A stretch of DNA of 64,000 nt from Drosophila pseudoobscura (lineage: Eukaryota > Arthropoda > Insecta > Diptera > Drosophilidae): contig NC_046683.1 of the NCBI RefSeq assembly GCF_009870125.1, forward strand, positions 53,521,869 through 53,585,868, read 5' to 3'. A program made the position numbers and the translations under genes. The notes under the pieces were generated by a model that saw only the letters and a list, made by a program, of their open reading frames with translations, had not been told where the DNA came from and ran no database searches. Below are positions 22,141-34,083 of the stretch, in pieces (within the stretch, counting starts at the first letter, position 1; every line of letters starts with the position of its first letter).

Positions 22141-25100
22141 CCACTCTCCATAACACTTACCCACCCACAGGTGTCGCGTCCCTTCGATCCGCCTTTGCAT
22201 TAAAAAGTCCAATAAGAGAGCGAATAGGACGAGCAGCAGCAGCCGCCGGAGAGCATGGAATGTGCCAGCAATTAGGAAGTGGACCAAAAGGAGAGCCTGG
22301 AAGCATGGGAATGGGAAGCGCCCAAGTCACGTACGCATCTGCCACTCTCTCGCTCTCTCCCACTCTAATTTTTTCAACCGGCCAAAGCGCGCGTTTTCCA
22401 GCCAGCTCCCCGTTTCGGGCCGTGAAAACGCCGGAAAAACGTGAAAAATAAAACACTAAAATTGTGCAGTGAAGTCTAGAAGTGAATAAACATAAAATAT
22501 GTACCAAAATCCCAGGCGAAAGTGAGCGATCAGGTGCGGGGGCGAAGCCGCCGGCAAAATGCCATAGAAAATCCACGGATTGTATTAGATATGTATGTAT
22601 GCATATACTATACAATTAAAGACATATTTTATCCATTAATTAATTTGTATCATGTGCGTTTGGTCACGTGAAAAAATATGCAAAAAGGGCGCGCAGTTTT
22701 CCCTCTCTCTCTAACTCATTCATGCAAGCGCATAGAAAAGGAATCAGAAAAAAGCGATGAGCGCTAGTAAAAGCTGAGGCATTCGAGGCCCTCTCTCTCT
22801 CTCTCTCGTTTAGTATGTGAACTTGCACTTGATCAAAATATGCAAACATCGTGGGAGGGCTGACCTCAGCTAATCGTAATCGTAATTTCCAAAACCATTT
22901 ACTTGCATGTGTGCGTGGAGCTAAAGGCAGCAAATGGCGAAGAAATTTTATTATTATTGTTTTGCTTTTATATTCTGTTTATATTATTTGTAACGTAACG
23001 TAACAGGGAAACAGAGGAAAGCTTTTTTTATCGTATTGCAAAGGCGCCCCCAAGCGGCAAGCTTCTGCACCTTAACAGCAGAGATGTTTTCCAGGCCCGC
23101 CAACAGTTGCCAGATGGCGCCACCACCAACCGTTCGTTAAATTCAAATTTCAAATGTAAAAAAAGATTTCATTCGACTTTCGAATATATGTATGTACATG
23201 TACTTGCAACAAAATATTATTCATATTCCTAATCAAATCAAAGCATATTCTGCCAAGCTTCTAGACTGGCCAAAAAAGCTCTCTCATAACAATTTACAGT
23301 TGCTCTTTGACGTCATTGCAGTTTTTTCGAAGGAAAAACCGAAATTGAGTTCATGAACGTTTGTCGACTTCAATTTGTGCGCTAGGCTAGGCAACAGCAG
23401 CAGCAGCAGCAGCAGCAGTGGCAGCAGCAGCGGCAGCGGCAGCATAAAAAAATGTGCATACAATTCGAGCCAATGCAAGAAAGGGACGGGGGATAGACGA
23501 TAGAAGTATAGGGTGCGAAAGAGACAGCAAACAGTCGGTCGCCACATGCAACGAGGTCACGTGCAGTTGGTGCTCTATACACACACACACACACACACTG
23601 AGAGATAACACTCGGCTCTCCGCTCTATGAAAATGCACTGCAAGGTTGCCTGTGCGCCCCCTTGCCCCGCCCCGCTCCCCGCTGCCGAGCCACAAGCTCA
23701 TTTTGTGAGACATTGTCGCTGGCTGGCAGGGCGAATGGCCTGAATTGACCCGCTTCGAAATAACCTCTAAAAAATTATACATACACGAGTATGCAGTATG
23801 CCCGTATCTGCATGTCTGTCTGTGTGTGTGTGTGATTCTATTCAAAGAGAAGCTCTGAGAGTCAGTGGGTGGCAGTGGCAGTGTGGCAGTGGGTGTGTGC
23901 ACGGGGGTATATTTTAAGATCTTTGAATATTGGGAACTGACGAAATTGCATTAAGCTGCTTGTCCAGGGTGATTGAAGTAATGAAAGGGAGTTGGAGAAG
24001 AGGAGGTTATGCCATTCAATGGTTTCAGGGGGTGGACCATTGAGTCCTTCATTGAAAATGTACACCATGGGCATCAGTTTTTGGGTGGCAGTTTGGCTTA
24101 CTCACGGAATTCTATTGATGACTGTATTCTAAGTATTTCTATTCATTTATTTCTATTGCCATTCTTTCTATTCAATCTTCAAAGCCCAGTGATATCTTCT
24201 CTTAGGGTTCTAGTCCTCTCTTTTGTGGCTTCTCTAGAGAGTTCTCTGGAAACTTCAGTCTTAAAGTCTTCCAGACCATAGATCGAGCAACGATCTAAGT
24301 ATTATCAATGGCCCAATGGTTCCATCTACACCAAAAAGAGCGAGAGAGGTAGCTACAGCTTTTGCCCAACACGAAGCACACTGTCATTTCCGTTCGCCAT
24401 AGATAGCCAATCGTAAAGCTCTGCCGCTAGGAAAGCTTTGCCCCATGCTGCATGCTACGCTGTGTGTGCGTCTGCGTCTGCATCTGTCTGTGTCGTCTAG
24501 CACACAAATTGAGTGCAAGTTCAGCCGCACAGACGAAGCTATGACAAAATTTCAGCTGCAGCTGGTGGTGCATGTGCCTGTGTGTGTGTGTGTGTGTGTG
24601 TGTGTCCGTGTGTGTGGCTTGTATCTATGTGTAAATTTAGATCGAGGTTATTGCTTTACAATGCTGCCCGTGCATTCAACTCTCGCCCGAGTTCAGTTTC
24701 GCCTAACAAATGCATATGGAAGAGCTTTATAGTTGATAGTATTACGACTATTAGATACTTGTGATTCACAGATACATGGATACAGATATTTTAGCGACAA
24801 AAGATGTGTGTTTGTCAGCTTTTGGTGACTATTCAAATGATTTTCGGTAGAAAAATTCCACTTTTTTTTGGTAGCGGAAGAGCTAACCCTCCTGGGTATA
24901 TGCCCTACCTTTGTTCGTTTAACAGGTATACCAAAAGCAAACGAATAACGAACAAAAATGACATTAGAAAAAATTATGCTATTTATTGCATGGATTGTAG
25001 CGCTCTCTCTCACTCTCTCACTCTCTCGCTGACTGCAAAATGCAAATCGTGTGGGGCTCTAGTCATGTCTCGTTTCTGTAGATATCTGTAGAGGCACACA

Positions 25101-28100
25101 CACACACTCAGACATTTATTTTTATGAGTTATTTGACTCAGTTTTTAGCTGTGGCAAGGCTGCTAAATGCGGCTCTGGGGCAGGTGAAAAACCTTTAATG
25201 ACATTCACCAATCAATTGAGAGTCGAGTCGAGTCGGGGCCTGAGAGCTAATTGACTTTGACTTACATGGAGGGATGGGGCAGATTGAGGGATTACAGACG
25301 TGATTGATCATCGATTGCGGCTTGACTTACCTGAAACGAAAAAGGAAAAGCAAATATTTGTGATTAGTTATTGGAAATGGAGATTGCAAAGAGAATATCG
25401 TGATATATCGACTGCTTTTAGTCAAATATTGCAAATTCCGCTCATCCGAAAGTGCTGATTGCCCTCCAATTCAAGCATTAGTCAGATGGTTTTGATTGTG
25501 AACCCCTCTAGCGTTCAAGATCTGAACCACTACGACGTTTTCCTTCCACGTTGATCTTTGATCTTCAGAAAAATGCGATTGTCAAATCAATTCGCAATCA
25601 TTTTGGCCTTCGGTTTTTCCCCACCAGGCCAAGAACTTTTAGCCATCCACTCACAATCTGGTCTGAGCAAACAGAAAAAACAGTTAAGCAAATTCTGATT
25701 CAGGGGCATGCCACACAAACACACACACAAACACACACACACACACACAATAGACAACAGAGCACAGAAGCCCCCGACTATCAAAGCTCTGGCAGGAGCG
25801 TCGTCAAGGTGAAACGGGGTCCGGTCCACCGTAGTCGATGCTGCACCCCTCCCCCCCCCCCACACACAGCTGCTGTTGGGGGGAAGGTCGTACATTGGCC
25901 CAAAAAAGCGAATGATGATGCATTTAGCCCCACTCTCTCTCTCTCTCTCTGTCTCTACGTATGAGTAATATGGGAGGGAGTCCCTCTCTCTCTGTCTCTC
26001 GCTCATCCTGTCACCAGAAAATGTGGAAAATGTCTGCGCTGCAGTTGACAGACAAATGGGATTTCCTATTGAAAGTGCAATGAATATGGGGCGGTGCTGG
26101 GAGGTTGATTCATAAGAACCCCTTCATTAAGCTCCCAATCTACTGCTCCTTTGCTGCCACCCCCCGTCCCGCCCCCTCGAATGTTGGCAGAGCAGAAAAG
26201 AAGCAAAACAGCACACACACAATATTTTATTAGGTCATATGTGGCGGCTGGCTGGCATCATATCGCCCCGCACATCGACGACTATCACGATAATAGAAAT
26301 AAACACACACACACACACACACACACAGATACGAGAGCAATGAAAAAACAAACCCAAACTATGAGGAGCGGCAGCAGGTCAATGAACGCCACAACGATTC
26401 CAAGGCCAAAGCCACAGTATGCCTAGAGCCCCGCAGGCGGGAGGCAGAGCAAGAGAGTGCCTAGCGATAAGCCTGAGAGAGAGCGAGAGAGTGGGAGAGA
26501 GTGGGAGTGGGACAGCCCGCCTAGCCTGTTTTTGGGGGTGGAAAAGCTTCGTTCTGTGGACAGGACAGGGCAGGACAGGGCACGGCAGGACAGGGCAGGT
26601 CAGGGGTTAAGGGCGGCTTAGATCGGGTTTGGTAATTCCATTTCTACCACGTCTCTCACCCAAAAGTTCTTTTCGACAGTTTCAAGTAGCTCGAGGAGCA
26701 GGGCAGGGCTGAGGGGAAGGCGTATCAGCTACGCCGCTATTGGGGTCTGTCGGCTTTCCCTTATCTAATCGGACGGGGGGGCTCTCAAAAAAAAAAAAAC
26801 ACTTAGAACTACATACAAAATATATATATGAAAAAAACCTACATTTTACATATTTCCTTAGAAATTTGACAAATGATTATTATTATTGAATATTCTTGTT
26901 ATTTTTAGGACGATGACTGAGGGCCCGGACAGAAACGAAGCAGTAAATGTAAGTGAATAAAGAACAAAAACTGAAGATATTTAATCATGGAATCGTTTTA
27001 GTTTTAAGCTTTAATTGGATTTAATTTAATTTTTGTAGGTTTTTTGTGTATGGTTTTTAGTTGGTTAAAATTTGGTAAAAAAAAAAGAATAAAGTCCGAG
27101 TCCAAGTGCAAAAAAAAGACGGCACACAATATCGTGGGGCCATAAATCTCCGACAGACAACAAGATAAATGCCGCAAAATGTCAACAAATGCCCTAAATA
27201 CAAGGCACGTGTGTGTGTAGGTGTATAGGTGTAGGTGTATAGGTGTGTAGGTGTATAGGTGTGTGTGTGCAACAGTTACAACATCCCCAAGTAATTCCCC
27301 AGTTAATTCCTAGATCAATTAATTCAAACAATTGAAAGCGAAATTCCTCTCTTACACACCACACCACACACTCTCCCTCTCTCTCTCTCTCTCTCTGTCG
27401 CTCTCCCTCTCAATCCACGGGCCTCTGGCTTTGGGTCCCGTACATTTGCCAAGTTCAACGACCGCAGCGTCCCTGGCCTAGATTTTACAGCAGAAACATT
27501 TGCTGATATCGTCGTCGGTCGGTCGGTCGGTCGGTCGCTCGGTTCAGTTCGCTTCGCTTGTCGCTTGTCGGCTGTCGGCTGTCGGTTCGTGCTTTTACTT
27601 TCGTTTCGTCGTTGCGTTGCTCTCTCGCCTGAGCACTGGCCAAACGAAGCAGCAGTCGTGGGCTGTTGGGCAGAGCAGCGGCTGCCTGGTTTGGCCAGGT
27701 CTTGCGGATTCTACACTCTATCTCTCTCTCTCTGGTTTGTCATTTATAAATAATTTGATTATGCTGCAAAAAAAAAAAATTAATCATAATTTCTACAAAC
27801 AGTCTTCGCATGCCACTAATTATTCAGGATAGATAAATATTAGGTGCCTGCCAGGCCCAGCAAAAGCCACAAGTAAATACATCTCTCTCTCTCTCTCGCT
27901 CTGTAGCTGTAGCTTGTTGCGTTTGCTCTTTGTTTTTGCACAAAAGGAACAATTTGGGTTAATGGGTTCAACGACCGCCGAGCAAGTGCCAAAAATACAT
28001 ACATTTCAAACATGGAGGAAGGAGCCCAGCCAGCCAACCCGATAGATAGACAAATAGAAAGATAGAAAGTGAAATTCGTACGAGAGCCCAGCGTAGGTGG

Positions 28101-28240
28101 GGCATATATATACCTTTAACCAGAGAGGGGGAAAGGGAAGAGTGAACTATTGGGGATCAAATGTGGACCAGGCTTCCCTATAGAGGGGGATATCCTTAGT
28201 TGCCGTTAGGGCCCCCAACCCAAAATGGATCTCCACTCAC
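22141..28240. other. Non-coding: intronic/upstream DNA with two start-site-like patches
   Basis: No coding exon was supported. Two patches have the base composition of fly 5' leaders: plus strand 22370-22500 (AAAAC/GTGAA-rich, ending in a short frame) and 27510-27640 (GGTC repeats followed by TCAGTTCG). Repeats include (CAG)n at 23392-23446, (CA)n at about 23579-23600, (GT)n at about 24579-24606, (CA)n at 25713-25749 and 26294-26326. Confidence 0.55.
23392..23446. repeat. (CAG)n / CGGCAG trinucleotide tract
   Basis: About 55 bp of CAG units with a few CGG interruptions. It lies in non-coding DNA; frames across it read as poly-Ala, poly-Gln or poly-Leu and lack other protein features. Confidence 0.85.
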
Positions 28241-28325
28241 CAGCTAGAACACGTCCAATCAGACGTTCCGTATCATCGATATGCTTGGCCTGAGCGAACA
28301 GATCCTCCCGACTGCCCACCGTCAT
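28241..28325 (-). CDS. Eip75B: Eip75B (E75) short alternative first coding exon (28 residues)
   Basis: The minus strand reads an ATG at 28325 followed by 28 codons beginning MTVGSREDLF and ending ERLIGRVLA, then one base and a consensus donor GTGAGT (28240-28235). The phase is the same as at the ends of the A- and C-type exons, so splicing to the shared exon would place EFDG directly after VLA and give a receptor with a very short N-terminus but an intact DNA-binding domain. The exon is too short to be recognised by length; support is the perfect donor, the matching phase and its place between the C and A exons. I believe an annotated Drosophila E75 isoform (probably the one called D) begins this way, but I cannot verify the letter. 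The ATG context (GGCGCC before ATG) is mediocre. Upstream sequence is A/AAC-rich like a 5' leader. Confidence 0.75.
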
Positions 28326-28560
28326 GGCGCCGTGGATTTGGGTGTGGGTTATGGTCGAGGATAATTGGAATCGGGATTTGCTAATTACGTTTTAGTATTG
28401 TTTTGGAATTGTTTGATTGTTGTTTGATTGATCTATAAATTTGTTTCACACGATTTCTCTAATTTGTACGAGTAAAGGCAATGCTATATCTCTCTCTATC
28501 TCTGTCTCTCTCCGTAATATATGGCACCTTTTGTGAGAATTGTTTAGCTAACTATAGTAC
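28326..28560 (-). promoter_or_regulatory. Eip75B: Probable leader/promoter of the short-N-terminus E75 isoform
   Basis: On the minus strand this stretch is rich in CAAAC/ACAAT (about 28380-28445), typical of fly 5' leaders, and is preceded by a GAGA-containing tract at about 28490-28512. No TATA box was identified and no start site is assigned. Purely positional inference. Confidence 0.35.
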
Positions 28561-29901
28561 TATTATAGTCTATATTCTAGATACACCCGTAAGATTCCAC
28601 TAATTTCAAATTTCAAACTTTGGGCTAAGTTTTTGCTTTTTTTTTTGTTTTTGTTCTTTCGATTGTGCACTGGAAATATCACAAGATGTTGGAGAATTTT
28701 TTGCGTGTTTTATTTTTGGACAGGTCTTTATGCATTTTCATCTGATGAATGCCACAATTTGATGAAACATTATCCACGCTTAGTCACAGATTCAAAGACT
28801 TTTCTATCTCTCTCTCTCTCTCCCGCTCCTTTGGAATCCTCAGAACAGAAAAAAAAATACTTTTGATTTAATTTCGAATTTTGTATATTTCGGTTTTTTT
28901 TTTTGAGCGCCAAAGCAGAGTCTCTTGGAAAGGCACGAACACGCGCAGCGAGTGGAGAACGCAGAATAATAAGCAAAACAACAGGCGCCAAAGCGCCAAG
29001 CGCCAAAGCCGAATGCAGAGGCAGAACAAACCGCTACAACAACACAAACAACAACCACACAGCGTCACACAGTGCCACACAGCAGGCAGCAGGCAGCAGG
29101 CCAGCAGCCCGCAGCCAGCAACAACATTTTTCTATCAGCTGCTCTGCTCTGCTCTGCTTCTATGCTTTCTTTCCCCCCCGCATCCTCACCCCTTCCCCTA
29201 CCCTTCGTTTTGTTGTTGCTTCGGCGCGCCGCCGGTTTGCTTGGTCGCCATGTGGCTTCGGCACTGCTTGGCAAAAGCTGTAATGGACGTCCCCTGCTTG
29301 CAAGCAGTCGAGTAGAGCTTTTATCTGCCACACAGGCTAGAGAGGGACAACAGCTGGCACACCACGTGGCCGCGCAGATTTGAAAAAATGGGAACTAAAT
29401 GCAACACATATTGGGGGAAATATTTACAAAATGGTATTTATATACAGAATTTGCCAAAAGCCAAAAAGCCATGACTTTTTCAAGCAAAGCTAAAAAATAT
29501 AATATTTTTCAGCCATTTAGCCATTTATAGAGTAGTATTTAGTAGTATTCCCCTCAAAAAAGTCCAGCATGGCAATAAAAACAGATTTTTATCTTCACAA
29601 AATTAAAACAAAATTTCTAGTGGTATATTTTGTTGGTCAATGTGTTGCAGTTCCGTCACAAAAAAATGATCCATATAAAAGCTACAGTGTCAGTAAATGT
29701 TCAATATTTTATGTAGATGTGTGTACCTATTGATTTAATCAAAATTTAACTTTTTTTTTGGTATTTTTATAGACACTTTTTCCTTTTTAGTATTATCTCC
29801 GATAAGAAGGATGATTCTTGATAAAAGTTTATCCCCAAACTCTCTATAAAAAGGTCCCAGAAAATTGTTCCAATCTCGGCTAACGGTATACACGTAACTC
29901 T

Positions 29902-30093
29902 GGTTTTACACGACAGATAGGTTCCTCAAAAAACCGTGACATTGATCGTATGCAAAAACAGGTGATTGGTTTTTTGTCTCTGAAACCTATTAAAACTAGG
30001 GGAACAAATTAGGAAACGTTGAAAAAACGAATATAAACACATTTCTATTGCAAAAAATGTAATCCCCTTAAATTTCCACAAGAAGGGAATTCC
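29902..30093 (+). repeat. Dispersed repeat, copy 2 (ACCGTGTAAAAA family)
   Basis: Shares the ordered blocks of the copy at 14584-14826 (TTTTACACG, TATGCAAAAACAG, AACAAATTAGGAAACGT, TTTCTATTGCAAAAA, AATTTCCACAAGAAGGG) in the same orientation, with scattered substitutions and a deletion in the middle. The two copies sit about 15 kb apart. Confidence 0.7.
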
Positions 30094-32009
30094 CCCAATA
30101 CCACTTGGGTGACGTCAGGGTCCCTAACCGTTCGATGGCCGTAATTCTCAGGGCTACCCAACTAATATTAAAATATAAGACAAAATATTTTCTTAAAACT
30201 GGGCTTTTTCCTTATTTTCTTGAACATTTTCTAGTACGAAATGGAAAAAGCCGAAGGGATTTCCAATCAATTGTTAATGAAATGCCGTGTGGTACCTCCT
30301 TAAAGCATTGCCGAGATTTCCACAGAGAATGCATCATCATTTGTGGCCCCAGCCTCCTCTTAGCTCCATCGCTCCATGTCTCTTGGTTATGGCCCCCAGA
30401 CGGTATGTGTTGTGGTTCCTTGGCGGTGGGGAGGGGGGGTTGGGGCAGAACATTTAGCCAAATGGGAAACTATCAGGTTCTAAAATAAACGCAAAGCTCT
30501 TTTGGCCGCAACGAAGAACCGACCAAATTCCAAGTCTGATTGCCTTTGGCCTCGAACGGGGGACGGGGGGTGGTGGGGTAGGGGGGACTCCACCGGTTGG
30601 CAACAGAAGCCTCAGCTTTGACGTTGTCCTGCCAGAGCGAGAGAGAGAGAGAGACAGAGTTAAATGAACTGTAAAAATGCCCAATGACAGAGGAATATTA
30701 TTCAAGGCCGAGCGCGCGCGTTGACGAATCGAGAGGCGACGAGCCGTGAGAAGGGCAGTGGAGAGCAGCCACATCTGGGGATCATCTCTGCTTATTGTGC
30801 AACACTTGGAAAATCCATAGAAATCGTATCAAGAGCCAGGACGAACCACCACCAGGCAGCCGCACAAAAGTCAATGTTTCGTTTAGGTAAGAGTCTACGT
30901 CTGTGGTTTCCGAGGGGTGTGGGGGGGGGGGGGATCCTTGAGCTACATTGGGCTTGTCCTGCCACCTTCTCGTTCTGCTCCTCCATTCTCTGTCGAGCGA
31001 CATTGAGAGCTCTGTGCTCTGTGGCAAAATGTCAGCGAACGCATTTGAACTTTTCATTGCTGCAACTCCCCACACAAGCGGTGAGCGGAGCAGGGAGGGG
31101 GGAGCAGGGGGGCGCCTGGGTTATCTCCGCCCACTCGGTGCACTGCTGCTGCTGCTGCTGCTGCTGCCTCTGGGTCTGCCCTCAATTTGGCTGGCAAGCT
31201 TGCGCCGCATGTTGCACAATCGGCAGCCAGCATCGCGCGACAAGAGGCAGGCAAGAGTTTCTGTGTCGTTGCACGGGTTCAGGGTCAGTCGTTGAAGCCT
31301 GCACTCCGGCTCTGGGTGTGGGCTGGGCCCGCTGCTGGTGCTCCATTAAAGGTGTTAGGCGCCAAACGGTGTGAGAATAAAAAGCACTTAGCCCACAAGC
31401 AATTCGCTGCTGATTCGATTAGGCCCCAGCACACAAGCCGTTAAGAGAGCGCCGGAGAGTGCCGGATCGCTTAATGGAGAAATACACGGTAAATGGAAGG
31501 TGGCACGGACAGTCCTTGGGGTTTTGGGGGGGCGGCCAAAGGAGAGAATTCTGGAAATTAATCCTTTAGTTTTTGGGGACTACACAGGCGAAAAATAACT
31601 GCAGAGCCACACATCCATAACCTTCGATGTCTATGCAACTCTGGGGCGAAGGAAATCGTCCAAGGACCTGACCTGTACACCCCCAACCCCCAACCACCCT
31701 CCACCCAACCGCCTATCCCCTGCAGCATGGAAATCTGAAGGAACCAATGGATTTTTTGGTGTTTTTTTTTCTTAATTGAAGACCAAATAAAATATAATGA
31801 AAGCGAATGAATTTCAAAAGTCTTGCCAAAATGCCCATCTAACGGTACTTGGCATAGTTCTGTGTGTGCGTGTGTGTGTGTGTGTGCCATGTCATTGTCC
31901 TGGTTAGAGTGCAACGACTTTGGCCCTTCAAAAAGAGTGAAAAGCTCGCTCTCTTTGTAAGCTTTGGAAAGCTGTAAGTGGAGGAGGTAGGAGGGAGAGG
32001 GCCTAATGG

Positions 32010-32310
32010 CCTTATGACATTAGAAAACCGTTTGGAAAAGGCCTGCACTGAGAGCGAATGAGGGCCGCCGTAGTGTCGTAGTGTTGGAAAACATTAAACA
32101 AAGCCTCAGACCTACGACTGATGGTCGGAAGATGGCCATCTCTCACACTCTTCTTACACAGAAAACCGTTTGGGAAAAGCCTGCACTGAGAGTGAGCGCG
32201 TTGAGTGTTGGTAAATATCAAACAGAGCCTCAGACCTACGACTGATGGACGAAAGAAGGGCCATCTCTCGGTCCCTACGTCACAAAGTGAGCAAAAGTCT
32301 AATGTCATAA
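32010..32310. repeat. 138-bp tandem duplication flanked by 13-bp inverted ends
   Basis: Two units begin with GAAAACCGTTTGG at 32023 and 32161; both continue with CCTGCACTGAGAG and GCCTCAGACCTACGACTGATGG and end near a GGCCATCTCTC motif. The pair is bounded by TTATGACATTAGA (left, 32012-32024) and its exact reverse complement TCTAATGTCATAA (right, 32298-32310). This could be a small non-autonomous insertion or a local rearrangement. No coding potential. Confidence 0.7.
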
Positions 32311-34069
32311 CACCATAAGGCGATTTCTTTGTAAATTTGATTCCATTCGAAGATTAACTTTTAAGGAAAACCAAATTTTAAGAAACGAAGCTCAAAGCCC
32401 ATGCTTCCTCTTGATATCTTGTGGGTTTTATTCGAAAAGTTGTTCTTAGAAACCAGCGATTACCTTCACATATTTCCTGGGAAAGCCAAATATTCATTGC
32501 CCAAATTTGTGTTAGGAAGCGCATAAAATGGAAAATAGAATAGAATGCGCGTATAATATAATCCGTAAATATCATCTGTATTCCCCAAACAGCAGACAAC
32601 AAAGCGAGAGCGTCACTCACTCTCCCACTCGGCTGTTGGGTTGGGCTGGGCTGCCTTCTGTAGGGAGAGTGCGAGTGCGAGTGGGAGTGCGAGTGCGAGT
32701 GGGAGAGAGTGCGTGCTCGCACAGAGAGACCCAGAGACCCAGAGACCGACCGCACACAGTCGCACACTGGGACAGCACTTGGCCCAGATTATTTTGAAGG
32801 TCGCGCATTATCGACGGTCGTTCACCTATTTTCTCGCTCGGCCAGCGGCGGCGACTGCGACGCCGACAGCGCTTGGTTCGCTGGCTCGTGCCTGCTTCGG
32901 TTCTGCTTTCGTTACGTTTCGTTTCTTTCTTTCTGCCCCAACAATTGCGGTCAACAGAATAGGGAAGCCCAAAGGCTGGCTCCGGTTTTCACTTACTTTT
33001 GCGTTTTCACTTTCTTAGGTCCCCATGCCCGACCTAGGACCACGAATTGTGGTCCTCTCTTAGGCGAGAGTTGTCTCTTCTGCCGTCTGTTGGGCGCACA
33101 AAATTCTCTGTTATTTTAGGTAGAGCAGGGATCTTATTCCAATGGATCGATAAGGGGGCTAAATTCCTCAGGTAATGCTGTAAATCAAGTCATCAATCAA
33201 GTACATTTCCTTTTACGATTTAGATTCGTTTTCTGGTATTAAATGAAGGAAAATGTTTCCGTTTTTTTGCGAAAGTCGAAGCCAGAGCCAGGCCCAGCCA
33301 GGATCCTTCTTGAATCCTTGTTGAAACGAAAGTTCAGATGGGAATAGCCGTATCCGCTTCAGTAATGCTGCTATTCCATTGGCCACAGCTGTACGCACAC
33401 ACACACACACACACTCGTGTGTACACGAATGTGGTTATATTTTGGTATATTTATTGTCGGTATATACTGAATGCTCGTGTGTGTCATGGCATTAGGTGTA
33501 CATATATATTTAATCAGCAGTTCCTCTTTATTTTGAGCAGCGCGTGCGACATTTGTTGCTGTTTTGGTGGAAGGGGGCCGGTGCTAGGGGCAGGGACTGG
33601 GGGCAGGGAGAAAATTATGCGGAAAAGCTTTCGAGGAAGTATTGAGGCAGTCCGTAAACACCCACAAGCAGCCACCCAACCCCCTCTTCACACCCCCCTC
33701 CCCCCACACGAGAAGATGGATTGGCGTTTTGTTCAAATTTCGTTCATTTTGGGGCATTCCTCTGCTTTCACTTTTTGGAAATGCGCATTATTCCCCCTTG
33801 GCGGGCGCTTTACAAATACTAATACCCCTAAAAGGTTAATAAACACATGGCTTGTAGGCCGAAGCAGGGGTGGAGCCGGGGGAGGGGTGGGTTTTCTGGA
33901 TGGTTTTTAATAAGGCTAAAAACATATGCGGAATACGAAATGTTTATTGTCCTGGAAGAAGGCAATGGAGAGAGGGAGAGAGAGAGATGGGGGAGGGGGA
34001 CGGAAAGTAGGTGACGTTTTGGGGTGATGCTTCAGGGAAGTAGGCCGTGAAAAGCTCGTACACAGAGAT

Positions 34070-34083
34070 AGGTCAATAGGTCA
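34070..34083 (+). promoter_or_regulatory. Perfect RevDR2 nuclear-receptor element
   Basis: AGGTCA-AT-AGGTCA: two perfect half-sites in direct repeat with a 2-bp spacer ending in T, and a T before the first half-site. This is the known RevDR2 element bound by Rev-erb dimers in vertebrates. E75 is the Rev-erb orthologue and DHR3 the ROR orthologue. A chance match to 13 fixed bases in 64 kb is very unlikely. Autoregulation of E75 through it is an inference. Confidence 0.55.

Larger units (their letters stand above)
28561..34069. other. Non-coding: intron between short exon and C-type exon, part 1
   Basis: No gene was supported. It includes an AT-rich block (29390-30110) with copy 2 of the dispersed repeat, the 138-bp duplication at 32.0 kb, a (CTG)n run at about 31140-31168, (GT)n at about 31860-31886, a GAGTGC/GAGTGG repeat at about 32665-32708 and (CA)n at about 33395-33414. 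A CG-rich minus-strand patch at 32800-32960 resembles a leader exon with a possible donor GTGAAC, but nothing decides this. Confidence 0.55.

Noticed and set aside
5570..23358. GTTCATGAAC palindromes as ecdysone response elements
   Set aside because: EcR/USP elements need one base between the half-sites; these have none, so they are reported only as an enriched palindrome.
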